A DNA stretch of 64,000 nt from Amanita rubescens (taxonomy: Eukaryota; Basidiomycota; Agaricomycetes; Agaricales; Amanitaceae). The stretch covers positions 37,541 to 101,540 of the forward strand of contig WION01000200.1 in the NCBI GenBank assembly GCA_015039365.1, read 5' to 3'. The notes below the pieces were generated by a model, which saw only the letters and a list, made by a program, of their open reading frames with translations, did no database searches and had not been told where the DNA came from. The translations under genes were made by a program, and so were the position numbers. Positions within the stretch are counted from its first letter, which is position 1; each line of letters opens with the position of its first letter. This document shows positions 42,351 to 53,099 of the stretch, one piece after another.

Positions 42351-44242
42351 GATGCAAGTTGCCGCATCGCATCTTGATCTCATACCACCACCTTCCTCTT
42401 TAGGAACATGCACCGACACCGCCCAGGACAGCCCTTGAACAGAAGTCGTGGTAGTTTTCCGTCTCACATTCCACCGCGCGGACGGGGTTCTGGAGCCTCT
42501 GGCTCTGATGCCTCGTTTGGCGCGGATTCACTAGATGCCCATATCGCAATGGATACTGAGGGGGATGACCATCCCCCGTCGACCCGACAACCATCTCAGG
42601 CGGGTTCAACCCACTCTGATGGCTTCCCCGAGGCCCCGGACCGCTTTGGCTTCATTCATGAGGCCTGCGCGGACTTTCGCACTGCAATCGATGGGATCCA
42701 CGCCATCGATCTCCCCCGAGATGTTCATGAGTCGCTCGGACAAGTCTTGGCACCCTTTGCCCTGGCATTAGGAATAGAATCCTTTGTCGTTGGGGGTCGA
42801 AGGGTCACTGTGACTCGAGCTGCGGGCACTGTTGTGGAGGATCGCCCCCCTGAGGTGATCTCCACGCCTGCCCCAATCCCACCTGCCACGTCAGAACCTC
42901 CCCCACCCACGGGGACGGCGTTCCCCGTGCCCCCTATCACCACGGACCCCGCCTATATTAGGATCAACAAGAAACGGCTTCTCGGCCGCCCTCCCCCCCC
43001 GCCTCCTGCCAGGCGTTCCTATGCTAGTGTTGCCGGTAAAGGCCCTGCCGCTCCCCCGATACAGCCTCCTCCTCATGGACCCTCAAAGCAGACCGCTAAT
43101 ATCAAGTCATGCACTCGTCAGGGGACCAAGGCTTCGGCCCTGGTTCTTCGTTTCCGTCCCAGTCCCACTGGCGCCGTCATTCCCCCCCTCTCTGATGTTC
43201 AGAGGATCCTTGCTGGCTCCTCCCCCCCGCCTGCTCATGTAGGCTATACCTTGCGTGGCGATCTCCTGGTGCGTTTTCCCCAGGCGATCGGCCCTGAACT
43301 CAAGAAGGAGGTCATATCCCTCCTGTCCACTTTGCATGCGGGAGGCGTCCAGCTCCTCAGCCGGGATACGACATCCCTTATCAAATTCATGCACGTCCCG
43401 ACGCACCGCCTGAATGGGGGTGCGACTACATCTGACTGGCTCCACGCCACCGTTTCATCCCACCCCCGTTGGAAGGGGGTTCATTTCGTACAGCAGGCCC
43501 ATTTCGTCATTCCCTCCGGCAAGACGATTGGCTACACCGCCACCGTGGTGGTTGAGGTCGCCGACGACCGTGCTTCATCTGTCGCACGTCGCCTTCTCCA
43601 GACGGACGTCAACTTCGATGGCATCCCCTGTCGTGCCCGCCCTTGGGTCTTGCGCAAGGCCTCTCGCCAGTGTGGTATCTGCCTCCGGTGGGGCCACACT
43701 TCCCATGTTTGTTCGTCACGCCTTCCTTGGTGTGCCCTTTGCGCCAACTGTCACAGCACGGCCGTTCATGAGCAGGCAGTCCAACAGGACGTCACCATGG
43801 AAGACATCAAATGCATCAATTGCCGTGGGCCCCATCCCGCCATCTCGCGGGACTGCCCCTTCTTTATCTCTAGATTCGACGACAAAGCGCTTGCCGCCCT
43901 GCAAGCCAAACGGTTGAAGCAAGTCCGCCAGGCTCGCGATCAACGCCACCAAACCAAACAAACTGCCCGTGTCGCGGCGCGTTACGAGGGCCTAGGCTTA
44001 GACTAGGCCCCCTCGTCCTTCCACGGCTCATTGCTCCTCCCTCATCGACTTCGTCCGGGGGTGGACTAGTTAAACACTGTATGCGGCCCTATGCCGACTT
44101 CGTGATTAGTATAAGTATTTAGCTTACGGGTTCTTTTCCTCACCTAGTGTAGGTTTTTTCCCAGAGTACCTCTGTAGTGTGTTGTGGCAATACACTCGCC
44201 TTCTATTCAAAAAAAAAAAAAAAGATGCAAGTTGCCGCGTCG
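42351..44242 (+). mobile_element. ORF1-only LINE (non-LTR retrotransposon) with target duplication and poly(A)
   Basis: A 532-codon ORF1 is followed by a ~200-bp 3' region and 15 A (44209-44223). The word GATGCAAGTTGCCGCATCG at 42351 recurs as GATGCAAGTTGCCGCGTCG at 44224, directly after the A-run, as expected for a target-site duplication (18 of 19 identical). A second matching word (CATCTTGATCT..TAC.ACCAC) follows on both sides, at 42370 and about 44283, so the duplicated target may be longer with ~40 bp added on the right. No reverse transcriptase is present. GC-rich with long C runs, unlike its neighbours. Confidence 0.8.
42408..44006 (+). CDS. LINE ORF1 (Gag-like nucleic-acid-binding protein)
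   Basis: 532 residues, uninterrupted. The N-terminal 250 residues are Pro/Ser/Gly-rich with poly-proline (LLGRPPPPPPARRSYASVAG). The middle carries a possible RNA-binding region (ALVLRFRPSPTG, TLRGDLLVRFP, ISLLSTLHAGG, WLHATVSSHPRWKGV). The C-terminus has zinc-knuckle-type clusters: CGICLRWGHTSHVC, CALCANCHSTAVHE and CINCRGPHPAISRDCP. The layout is that of ORF1 proteins of fungal Tad/I-type LINEs, which coat the RNA for retrotransposition. The frame is open, so the insertion is recent or ORF1 is under selection. No ORF2 follows. Confidence 0.8.
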   Translation: MHRHRPGQPLNRSRGSFPSHIPPRGRGSGASGSDASFGADSLDAHIAMDTEGDDHPPSTRQPSQAGSTHSDGFPEAPDRFGFIHEACADFRTAIDGIHAIDLPRDVHESLGQVLAPFALALGIESFVVGGRRVTVTRAAGTVVEDRPPEVISTPAPIPPATSEPPPPTGTAFPVPPITTDPAYIRINKKRLLGRPPPPPPARRSYASVAGKGPAAPPIQPPPHGPSKQTANIKSCTRQGTKASALVLRFRPSPTGAVIPPLSDVQRILAGSSPPPAHVGYTLRGDLLVRFPQAIGPELKKEVISLLSTLHAGGVQLLSRDTTSLIKFMHVPTHRLNGGATTSDWLHATVSSHPRWKGVHFVQQAHFVIPSGKTIGYTATVVVEVADDRASSVARRLLQTDVNFDGIPCRARPWVLRKASRQCGICLRWGHTSHVCSSRLPWCALCANCHSTAVHEQAVQQDVTMEDIKCINCRGPHPAISRDCPFFISRFDDKALAALQAKRLKQVRQARDQRHQTKQTARVAARYEGLGLD

Positions 44243-44469
44243 TGGCAGAAAATGTGACAGAAACTCGTGACACGTCCATCCCATCTTGATCTTGTACTAC
44301 CACAACTGCGTATCGCCATGAACGTGAATCCAATTCAACTATGTTTGCTGTTCAAGCTGCATTAAACAAGAATGATACACAAATTGTATCAAGGGAATAT
44401 TGCTCAAAAATTACACAAAACTAGACTAGACTAACAAGCAAAGCATACCCTCTCTCTCTCCAACTAGCC

Positions 44470-47017
44470 TTACAACTTCCTCTTCCAATAATCAGCAGAA
44501 TATTGGTTCTGAACCCTTCCATACCTCCCAATCTCCCACTGTTCCCTCTCCTTCCTCTCCCTGTCTGTCTCTGGTCTTCCCACCACACTAGGAGGGGGAG
44601 GACCTCTAGACAAAGAAGCATTGAGGATGTTTTCCATAGAGGTACCAGGTGCTTGGGAGTGTTGCCCTTGAGTAGGGCTGGGTAGGAACAAAGGGATAAA
44701 GTTGGGATTGGAAGTGGAAGAGGGGGGTCTATGAGAGGGTAGTTGATGGGAGGTTGGGGGCATTCCAAGTCCACCTTTGAAATTGGGAAAAGGAGTACTC
44801 GGTGATCGTGGTGACGGTGGAGGACCTACGCTCGTATATGATCCCGATCCGTCGATAAGAAAGAAAGGACACGTACCGTTGCTGCTATTCCCATTTGTCC
44901 CGACCGATCTCGGAGCCAAAGGTAGAGATGGATAACTCTGGGCCGCAGCAGCTCTCGCTGCTCGTAAACCCGCCAATCGGTCCATCTTGGGTTGGGTCGG
45001 CGGGGCTTGAGTGGTCGTTGGACTCTTTAACGGAGGTGGAGGCAATGGAGGCGCCGATTGCGATGGCGTCGGCGGCTGTGATTGGACCGGCGCCGGTAGG
45101 GGCGCGGTGGGCATCGGCGGGCCAACCGGGCCGGAAGTCAACGTTGGACGAAGGTTCGGTAAACTCTTGGAAGGGCTTGCAGCAGAGGTAGTAGGCGCCG
45201 TCGGTGGCGATCGCTTGACTTTCTTGCTCTGTTGTTGTTCCTCTTCGCTCGAGTCGCTCAAGTCGGTATCGTTATTTGTTTCGCCGTCCACATCCATCTC
45301 GTCTCTTCCCCGTTTCCGCTTCGGAACCGTTGAATTAGGCGCCGGCTTCGACTTTGCGACTGCCGCCGCCGTTTGATCGGGAGCCGTCTTGGACGCCTTG
45401 AGGCCCCTCATAAAGTCCACCATGGTCTTGGTTACTTTTGAGTTCATGCGTATATCGGTATGGTACATTCTGACGTCTTCCCTCATCTTCGCGATCGACT
45501 CACTCAGCTCTGCCAAACTCATCTTGTCCTTCCACACCGCGATCAACACGACGATGAGGATGAACTCGACGGGAGAGACTTTGGTGGGCTTCTTGAAGGC
45601 CGATTTGGTGGCCTTGTCGTGGACAAGGAGGACAAAGATGTCGAAGGTGTCCTTGATCTTATTCCGGAACGATGTTGTTACGGTGCTATCGTCCGATAGC
45701 CATTTTTCGATTTGGAGGATGGTTGGGGAGGTTTTGTAGGCGGGAGAGTACTTGTCGATGGTATAAATGGCTTGGGCGAGACCCCGAAAGTCGGAACCGC
45801 GAGAACGGTCCCAGTCTAGGGCGGAGGTGGTGAGTCCGCCACCTTGTTCTTTGAGGTAGTTGGCTTGAAGTTCACGGATGAATTGCGCGCGCGGCGAGTT
45901 GATGACTTGTAGCTTTTCTGTAGTAGAGCATGTGAGATGTGGTACAATGTGGAGAAGCGGGGTCTGACCTGCAGGAGTCAACGCCATACCCAGTTGGACA
46001 CGCTGTGGGGCAGACCATGTTAGCCGTTGACAGCGACGAACGAAAAAAACACGTACCTGGAAAATTTCTCGTTCGTCTTGGTCATTAATATCATGATACT
46101 CGACGCATACAATCTGTTTGTTAGCGAAGAGACGACGATACTTTTCCGGGAGAATGGTCTTGCGTTTGGAGCTTTTCGTCTTCTGACCGACATCCTTGTA
46201 CCATAGTTTTTCGCCAGTGAAGCTGTGTGTAGGCCGTAAGAAACGTTGACGGGTGGCCGGGGGATTAGGTACTCACGGGTCCTTGTCTGTTTAGCATAAT
46301 TAGACTCGCTACGCGATATGGAAAAAGTTAAGCTATACTTACGTGGAATCTTTAAGTAGCAGTTGTTGTATTAGATGACTCGACATGGGAGGTGTAACAT
46401 GCTTACTAGTCCGTCCATGAACCTGTAGTCGTATTAACATTCACTCAAAGAAAAATGTAGTTGGTAACTCACCTATATACCGATGTCAACCGCTGCTTTC
46501 CATCTATGCACGTTCTCGTTTCGGAACCATCGTCAAACGTGTTGACGGCTAATAGACCCAACATAAGCAAATCCGTAAAGGCGGTAGTGGCGGGACGTAC
46601 CAAAAATGACGGGCGGGATGTAAAAGTTGCGAAAGACGGAATCGATTATTCCGATTTGCTTCCCTTCTGGCCAAACGACATCTAGGATGGACATGATTAG
46701 GCCGAGGTGGAGACAAAGTGCAGCGGGGACTGACCCCGTTGGTAGTCTGGTTCCAAGTTGATATCAGAGCCGTGTATTTGGTCTATTTGGATAGTAGTGA
46801 GTGAATCGAGCAGAAAAAAACACGATAGGCACGGACCATAAAGAGCCTGGACGGTATAGGTTGTTGGACGGGGAACCTTTAACGCGTTTTTGACCCTGAA
46901 TCCACCTGCTGCAGAAGCTGATGAGTTTGACTTTGAAGATTTTTTCTTTGAGGGAGAGGGTCCATATTCGTCATTGTCAATATCGGTGAGGTCGGAGTAG
47001 TCGTCGTCGTCGGACAT
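44470..47017 (-). CDS. DUF262 (GmrS-type) domain protein
   Basis: Multi-exon gene. The start MSDDDDYSDLTDIDNDEYGP is acidic, followed by a KKKSSKSN basic patch. The conserved core spans several small exons: YTVQALY, DQIHGSDINLEPDYQRG, DVVWPEGKQIGIIDSVFRNF, YIPPVIF, then CIDGKQRLTS (the D-G-x-Q-R motif of DUF262) near 46500. The larger exon has GMALTPAEKLQVINSPRAQF after removal of an intron at about 45968-45919, then LDWDRSRGSDFRGLAQAIY. The C-terminal 300 residues are low-complexity: nuclear-signal-like KRKRGRD and SKKVKR, acidic and Pro-rich stretches. The bacterial relatives act in modified-DNA restriction; the fungal role is unknown. It shares a ~90-bp divergent promoter with the F-box gene. 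Confidence 0.82.
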
Positions 47018-47109
47018 GGCGGGTCGGCGGAACGCGTTATAAGTTGTTTGTGGTTGTTGTCATCATTTGGGATATGTTGACCGGCGATTTCGGACCGGTC
47101 GCTTGGATT
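47018..47109. promoter_or_regulatory. Short divergent promoter between the DUF262 and F-box genes
   Basis: Only 92 bp separate the two ATGs, so the promoters and 5' leaders must overlap. No clear TATA box on either side. Confidence 0.5.
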
Positions 47110-49613
47110 ATGATCACCGCAGTACCGCAAGAGCTCATCGAGCATGTCGTCGTAGTCGCTGCTAAAGACGGCTTTCCGAACGCGGTCTGTGCACTTTCTC
47201 AGACATGCTCACATTTCTACAGTTTTCTCGGCCAAAGAAGTGAAAACAAACATCTCTGGCGCGCGCTTTTTCTAGCCATATTCGATCACCCACACTTGCA
47301 AGAGGGATCGTATGACTGGAAGCTCCAGTTTCTCAACAGAATGTGTGCAAAAAGGCTCTTCAGGCAATCCCACGCCGGGAATCAACCTGAGCAAGAACCG
47401 TTGCTCCACGCTCTGCGCACGCTGCTTACCGCCGTAACGACCGAAAACTCGGTAATGTGTTCCGTTGATGATCCCTTGCACATGCAAGACGCAACCCTTT
47501 TCGGTTCCCCCTTGTCCGAGACGCGTCTAGCTTATCCCCTCGCCATCGTCCTCCACGCTCTCGAATTGCAAGGAAAACTCCAGCGCACAACCTCCGCGTT
47601 AACTCTGAACGAGTCATGGGGATTAAGTTTCTTGGAACATATCAGGTCTTCCACGTCTGCGTGGGCAGAAGACGTGCTGCGTAATGGATACCCACCAGGT
47701 CTCGTGGATCGTTTGCGCAAGTTCAACCCATGGATTCATCGTCGTCCCCGGAGGAATCGAGAAGGAAAGCAAAAACAACCCTCGAATTCCCCCTCCATCA
47801 CCGACGATCCCGAATGGGAATTAACCGAAACCGGGCGCTTATTCTACAAACTTGTATTCCTGAAAGGTCCTCTCTTGGACCGAACTCAAGCCGACACTAA
47901 ACGTTCTCAACAACAAATCCGGATTGCAGCGAGGAGGAGAGTGTACGATATGCGCTACCTCACAAAACATCGACTCTACGGCCCTTTCCTCCCTGTAGCC
48001 CAACCTCTCAGTTACGGCGTCCCTCTCGACGGAAAAGGAAAAGAACGCCTCCGCTCCCCCTCCCCCCTCTCCTCAGGTTCAGAAGAAGAAGAAACAACCC
48101 AAATTCATCTCGACATGCTCACCCTTCTCTCTGCTGGTATACACCCCCATTTTCTGCTCCACCACAACCTCATCCATCCCAGCATCGATCCCTTTTCAGG
48201 CGATTCGCTTGACGAAGGAGTCGCTGACGAGCACCCTCCGCCACAACAGCTCAAACCCGAGGAAGTTTCACCGCATAGGATCGTCCCCGATTACCCGTTC
48301 CTCTCCGCCGCGAGGTATTTGATAGAGGCGAATATGAAAGAGGCGTGGGGGAACTTGATCAACATTGCTCAAGATATTGAAGGTATTGTAGATGAAGACG
48401 AGGATGGGGATGATAGCGACTCCGAGGATGAGGGTGAGGATGAGGATGAGGATACCGACAACGATGATGACGACGTGAGTCTTGGCAATTTCCTATTACT
48501 ACCGGACTCCGACCTTGCGCGTATACAGATTTCGATAGTAGCAAAAGATGTCTCCTCCGACGCCCAAGATTCTGAACCGTCTAGCAGCCAACCCACCGGC
48601 GCCGCCTCACCTCTTGCACCCACTGAAGAAGAAATGGATGGAGAAGAAGACCAAGGCCTCACAAACCACGAATGGTCCGTTTCGATCCAAAATACGCGTC
48701 GCTGGGTCGAACGACTCGTCGATTCTTTTTCTTATCTCGATTTTGTCAGGATGGGAGGTGCATCAGGGTATTGGAAGGATGGAATCAAGGAACGGTGGGA
48801 AGCGTTGAAAGCTCGTCGGGGATGGCCAAATTCAGACGACGCAGGCGTAGTGGATGGATGGGATTGGGCGGGCGTTGAAGGCGAATGGAGGCGCGTCGTG
48901 TGTTGGATGGATTATCAAGATTTGTTGCGTGCGTGTTCTCTCCTATTCTCTGATTCACACAACTCACCCGCACGTTGCATAGTTCATAGCGTAAGTACCA
49001 CCATATTGGGCCTAATGAGAGACACCACTTCACCACAGCTTTTACAGTCAAGAACTGGCCGATCAACAGGAAGTGAAGAAGACGTCAACGAAGCCATTCG
49101 GCTATTCCCAATCACGCTCCGCATAACGGGGTACTCTCCGCCTCCTCCTCGTCCTACACCTTCCTCTTCTTCCTCAACCCCAATTCAAGACGAATCAGCC
49201 GATCCAAACGCCCTCATTTGGCACCTCCCCGTTATCCACTTCTCTGGCGAGTCCAAATTGGCAGAGGAAAGTACCGGAACGCAACCGCCGATCAGAAAGC
49301 TGAAAGGGACAGTCAAGATGATCGGTGATGGGGCCGTTTTATGGACCATGGCGAGTGTCCCACGTTTCCTCTTACTCGTTTGTTAATATAAAAGTAGACG
49401 TCAAGCTATGTTGAACAAGATGATCCAGAGTGGGTCGTGAATGGTGTTCAGATTGGATGTATTGGTTCAGCGGCTGGGTTCATTGGTATGTGGACTGGTG
49501 CAGAGCAGTAAGCGTCTCTTTTTGTTCGTTAATGCTACTTATGATTGATGTTTGGGGCTTGTAGCACTCGGGGAGATCCCATTGGGCCGAGTTGGCAATG
49601 GAAAGTCGCATAA
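47110..49613 (+). CDS. F-box protein
   Basis: Substrate-recognition subunit of an SCF ubiquitin ligase by family. ATG at 47110 gives MITAVPQELIEHVVVVAAKD, then ALSQTCSHFYSFL and HLWRALFLAIFDHP, the F-box with its following helix. The middle is conserved in Agaricomycete relatives (SWGLSFLEHIRSSTSAWAED, VYDMRYLTKHRLYGPFLP). A strongly acidic run DEDEDGDDSDSEDEGEDEDE lies near residue 430. The C-terminal part includes AIRLFPITLRITGY and WVVNGVQIGCIGSAAGFIG. Three introns are inferred: 48991-49038 (in frame, could be retained), 49351-49397 with a GC donor (ATG|GCGAGT), and 49508-49564. The last exon is GDPIGPSWQWKVA, stop at 49611-49613. An upstream in-frame ATG at 47044 falls inside the neighbouring promoter and was rejected. 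Confidence 0.85.
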
Positions 49614-49794
49614 TGTATAGTCTGTGTACAGATTGTTATACTCGACAGCTTTTTCCCTATTGAGTAAATAAATGAAGCCTTCCCGAGAGATACAAAGCGT
49701 CCATGGCACAATACAGAAATCGGATACTGACTTCACCGAATGAATCGCCAACAATCACTTTGGAAAGCTACTAATCGTAGAGCAAAATGTCTGG

Positions 49795-50376
49795 ATGGCT
49801 GTCACATTGCAGTGGCTGTGTTGGTTCAGTCTGAGTCTTGACCCTGATGGATGTCGACCCGACCAAGCTTCCTCTTCCACTGATAAACGTGCCAAAATTT
49901 CTCTGCCGGATAGGCAACTGACTACGCTCGACTCCAACATGAAAATGCATGGGACGAGCCTGTGGCAAAAGCTTGTCGGTGGCGCCGAGGTCGACGATCC
50001 CGTGTGGGGGGCTCTGCTCCCGCTCGTCTTTATACAGCTCACGCGGGAATTGGCGGTCACAGACATGAAAGACAGCGTTATCCCGGATCCGTCCCTTAAC
50101 TACGCGTATGAGATGGTGAGGGGTTTAAACGAAGACGAGTTGAAGGTGTGGAAGGATAGTGTTAAAAAGAACAATTGGATTGACCTGCTTGCGCGTCGTA
50201 CGTACATTTCGGATTATCAGATAATCCGATCGTATTTAATCGCGACCACAGCGGAACTCAAATCCAAGATGCCGAACATAACCCCCAAGACCGAGTCCTT
50301 TGGCCTCGGAAAAGCTAGGGAAAACGGTATAAAACCGAGACCTTTCATTTCGTTTCGGCCTCAGAACCAGGAATAA
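49795..50376 (+). CDS. Hypothetical protein, 193 aa
   Basis: Open frame; the first convincing part starts at MKMHGTSLWQKLVGGAEVDD and runs through ALLPLVFIQLTRELAVTDMK, MVRGLNEDELKVWKDSVKK and LARRTYISDYQIIRSYLIAT to SFRPQNQE. Helical, without signal peptide, membrane helix or known motif. It lies between the F-box gene and a decayed G-domain/MACPF gene. It may be the last exon of a longer gene or a remnant; no paralogue was found in the window. Confidence 0.4.
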   Translation: MAVTLQWLCWFSLSLDPDGCRPDQASSSTDKRAKISLPDRQLTTLDSNMKMHGTSLWQKLVGGAEVDDPVWGALLPLVFIQLTRELAVTDMKDSVIPDPSLNYAYEMVRGLNEDELKVWKDSVKKNNWIDLLARRTYISDYQIIRSYLIATTAELKSKMPNITPKTESFGLGKARENGIKPRPFISFRPQNQE

Positions 50377-50461
50377 TAAACAGAATGCAAGTACTGGTAT
50401 TTGTAGCAAAAGTGCGTACAACGATGTTACAGCGAAATCCGAAATATCAAAAAGTTCAGGC

Positions 50462-52435
50462 TCAACGTATAATCCTCCGCCATGCCACCCTGAATAGTCC
50501 GACAACTTGATTGTGAGTTCTGCGGCGATCTTCAGGGCCGCCAGGCGGCGTATTACCATGACGGCCGTCCTCCGTGATCAGATCCCTCTCTGGCCGCGCC
50601 GCGAGATACGACTTTGAAGCTCGCTTGAGATCCTCCTTCTGTTTCGGGGTGAGAGGTCGTGCAGCCAGCAATATTCGGTCTTTTCATCATCCGGGAAAAA
50701 CACTGGATCGTTCTCCAATTCATTGATCCATTGCGCACAAACATTGGCCCAATCAGGGTGCGACGACACTGACGAGGGGTTTCGAGGACCGGAGAACAGT
50801 TGTTCCAATGTCCGTACAAGTTGACTTGCGACCGCACTTCCTCCATCACGGAGAATCATAGCCTGATATGTCTCAGTCGATCGCCGACTAGTTATTCCAG
50901 TAGGTCCAGCATCCTGATGGGGCCCTGAAGATATGCAGGTTGGTGACCTACGTATTCTTCCTTGATGGTTTGCCGAACGACGCGCAGGACGCCACCGAAT
51001 GCGACGCGGAGAACAATGTGTGTACCGTGAGATGCGAAGAAATCATCGTACTGCCGCATCGACGGAGTTGATTCAGTCGATCCATCGACAGGAGGCAATG
51101 GTGGCAGTTGCCCGATTCGAGCGATCATTTCTTTCGATCATGCCGGTTTGATGGGACCGCTCGCGACCGCAGTAACACAATGTAGGAGATGAAACTCTCC
51201 CAACGACCTGACAGACTTGAAGGCAAGGGACGAAGAGTAGTGTGATCTCAAGCCTGGAACATCGCGCATCGGGAAGTCAATGGCAAGTCGAGAAGCCGGA
51301 GGGTCGCTATCATGTTTGGTAAGAACAAAGTCCTTGGATCGATGATCAGAAAACGGTTCGATCCTGATATCTGATTGGTTCAATTCGAGAACGCATACGC
51401 GTCCAAACGTGCCGTTGACAGGGTTGTATGTAACCCCAAGATACTTATCAACAAGAACAGAGATTCTGTCGGAAGGAGAAGGGGCGATGGGAGACATGAG
51501 AGGCGTTTCAATCATCTGGTTCAATAAGGTTAGTCACGTAGCCAATGTGAGCAACTCATGTCTGTGCTCACCGTGTCATGTGGCTCCGACACCAGAGTTT
51601 TGGTCGTGGCTCCATCTAAGGGTTCTACGCCAGTTAGTACTCGAAGCGCTTGTAACCCAGCAAGATCATTCTGTCCGATGACGTTACAAATAGCCCCGAA
51701 TAAATTCCGATGGCTGTGGCCATTTGGTAGTACGCGGTACGGCGCATCCATCTTGCTGCTACCCCCATTCTCGATGAACACGACAGGCCATGTTGTTGAT
51801 TTTGGGAAAGCTTTGCGCTGGAGATCGAGGATGATGGTGGATCGTCTACCGGCTTCAATTTTCCATTGAATACTCTTCTCTTCTTCGCCCTCGTAGTCGT
51901 CGAATTGGTGCCAAGATGACATCGACTTGGTGACTACCACAATGACGTTGGAACGCCTGAGATCGACCAAGCCTGAATTTGTCAAGCTGAACACAGACTT
52001 TCCGATGGCGGAGATAAAATATGCGGGTTCGTTATGAGAATCCGGTGTGATTGAGTCCCACGTCGCAACAAGGAGGATTACGTGAGGAAATGTGTGATGA
52101 TTGAGGACTTGGGATGTCTCAGAGCGACTATGAGGTTCCGGAAAGTAACGTTGCTTGTATTGCCGCATAAGAATCGCATTGGTGTCTCGATGGCGGTATG
52201 TCGTATCTTCAAAGCCTGGTGTATCATCGAACGCGATCGTTACGGTGACTTTTGTTTTGGAGTCTCTTATAGGAACTTCAACTCGCTGTATGACCTGTGC
52301 AGGATATATGTTTCTGAGTGTGACAATTTAGAGAGGAAAATCTCTACCTTAGTTGTCGACCCCAAGGTACTCCTTCCGACCTGGCAAGGATCGTTAGGAG
52401 CGTTGACGACGTGGATTCAAAGAAAAAAGACATAC
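50462..52435 (-). pseudogene. Truncated G-domain/MACPF fusion gene
   Basis: From the - strand: a GTPase part without its P-loop, beginning IHVVNAPNDPCQVGRST next to the 52435 junction, then a switch-I-like segment, G3 motif DDTPGFEDTTYR near 52230 and G4-like VVVTKSMSSWHQFDDYE near 51930. QWKIEAGRRSTIILDLQRKA and VVFIENGGSSKMDAPYRVLP follow. Downstream come a membrane-attack/perforin-type segment with YDDFFASHGTHIVLRVAFGG near 51040, and DGGSAVASQLVRTLEQLF and FFPDDEKTEYCWL near 50700. The region between is interrupted (stop after SGPIKPA near 51140) and a frameshift follows WLHDL near 50650. This matches an Agaricomycete family with G-domain plus MACPF. The P-loop loss at the junction with the HUL5 fragment and the internal stops indicate a pseudogene. 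Confidence 0.68.
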
Positions 52436-52930
52436 TGTGGTGCTTTTGCAATGGACCGTAGCATGAACAAGCTTAGCTTTCGCATAAGCACGAGCCAACT
52501 TTCAACTGGTCGATGCACACTCGCCACTTGCACAAAGCACGTCAGAAAGCAACAGTGGAGAATTAACAAGCACACTTGCCTGATTCTGATGCTAATACGG
52601 CACGAGACCAGATAGCCAACGCCTCTTCGTCGTTTTCAAGCAGGACGAGACACCTCATGCCATCGATTCCTAGCACGTCTGCTTCGAAGCGAGCCCTGAG
52701 CTCTTTCTTGAGTTGCCTTATCTGGATGACACCCCTCCACCACTCTTGCAGCTTGCACGCACTGTCGTGACGTCGCTTCTGCTCCAGGCGCTCTAGGCGT
52801 TTCAGTCGAGCGCTATCGATGATGGTGGCGTGCGAGACAGCGGATGAGGCGCCTCCGAGATTTATTCTTCTGCGTCCTTCTTCTGCGAATAGAGGTATTC
52901 GCTGCATGTTGAGAAGATCGTGGTGGTTTG
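52436..52930 (-). pseudogene. HUL5/UBE3C-like HECT ligase, fragment C
   Basis: The best-preserved copy of the N-terminal exon: MQRIPLFAEEGRRRINLGGA, IIDSARLKRLERLEQKRRHD, an IQ-like helix (ACKLQEWWRGVIQIRQLKK), FEADVLGIDGMRCLVLLEND and EEALAIWSRAVLASESG. A ~30-bp disruption near 52560 follows, then WLVLMRKLSLFMLRS-type sequence in reverse near 52440-52500. It ends where the G-domain/MACPF gene loses its P-loop. In copies A and B part of the same exon is lost, so this fragment shows what the parent looked like. Confidence 0.72.
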
Positions 52931-53099
52931 AATCAGGTCAGTTCTCGAGCGATGGCCACGCTCATTTGTCACGTGAAATGCCATCGCGTCAGCATTCTTA
53001 CTAGCACTTTGCGGTAATTAAGGACTTACGCCCGCATGCGCGGCAGGACCCGCAACCCCGGTTTTCTCTGAATTTGTTTACAAACTATAAGTACACGTA

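Noticed and set aside
45011..45376. + strand frames inside the DUF262 gene
   Set aside because: Antisense to a well-supported coding region; no motifs.
48359..48662. Serine- and histidine/proline-rich - strand frames
   Set aside because: Antisense of the acidic run of the F-box gene.
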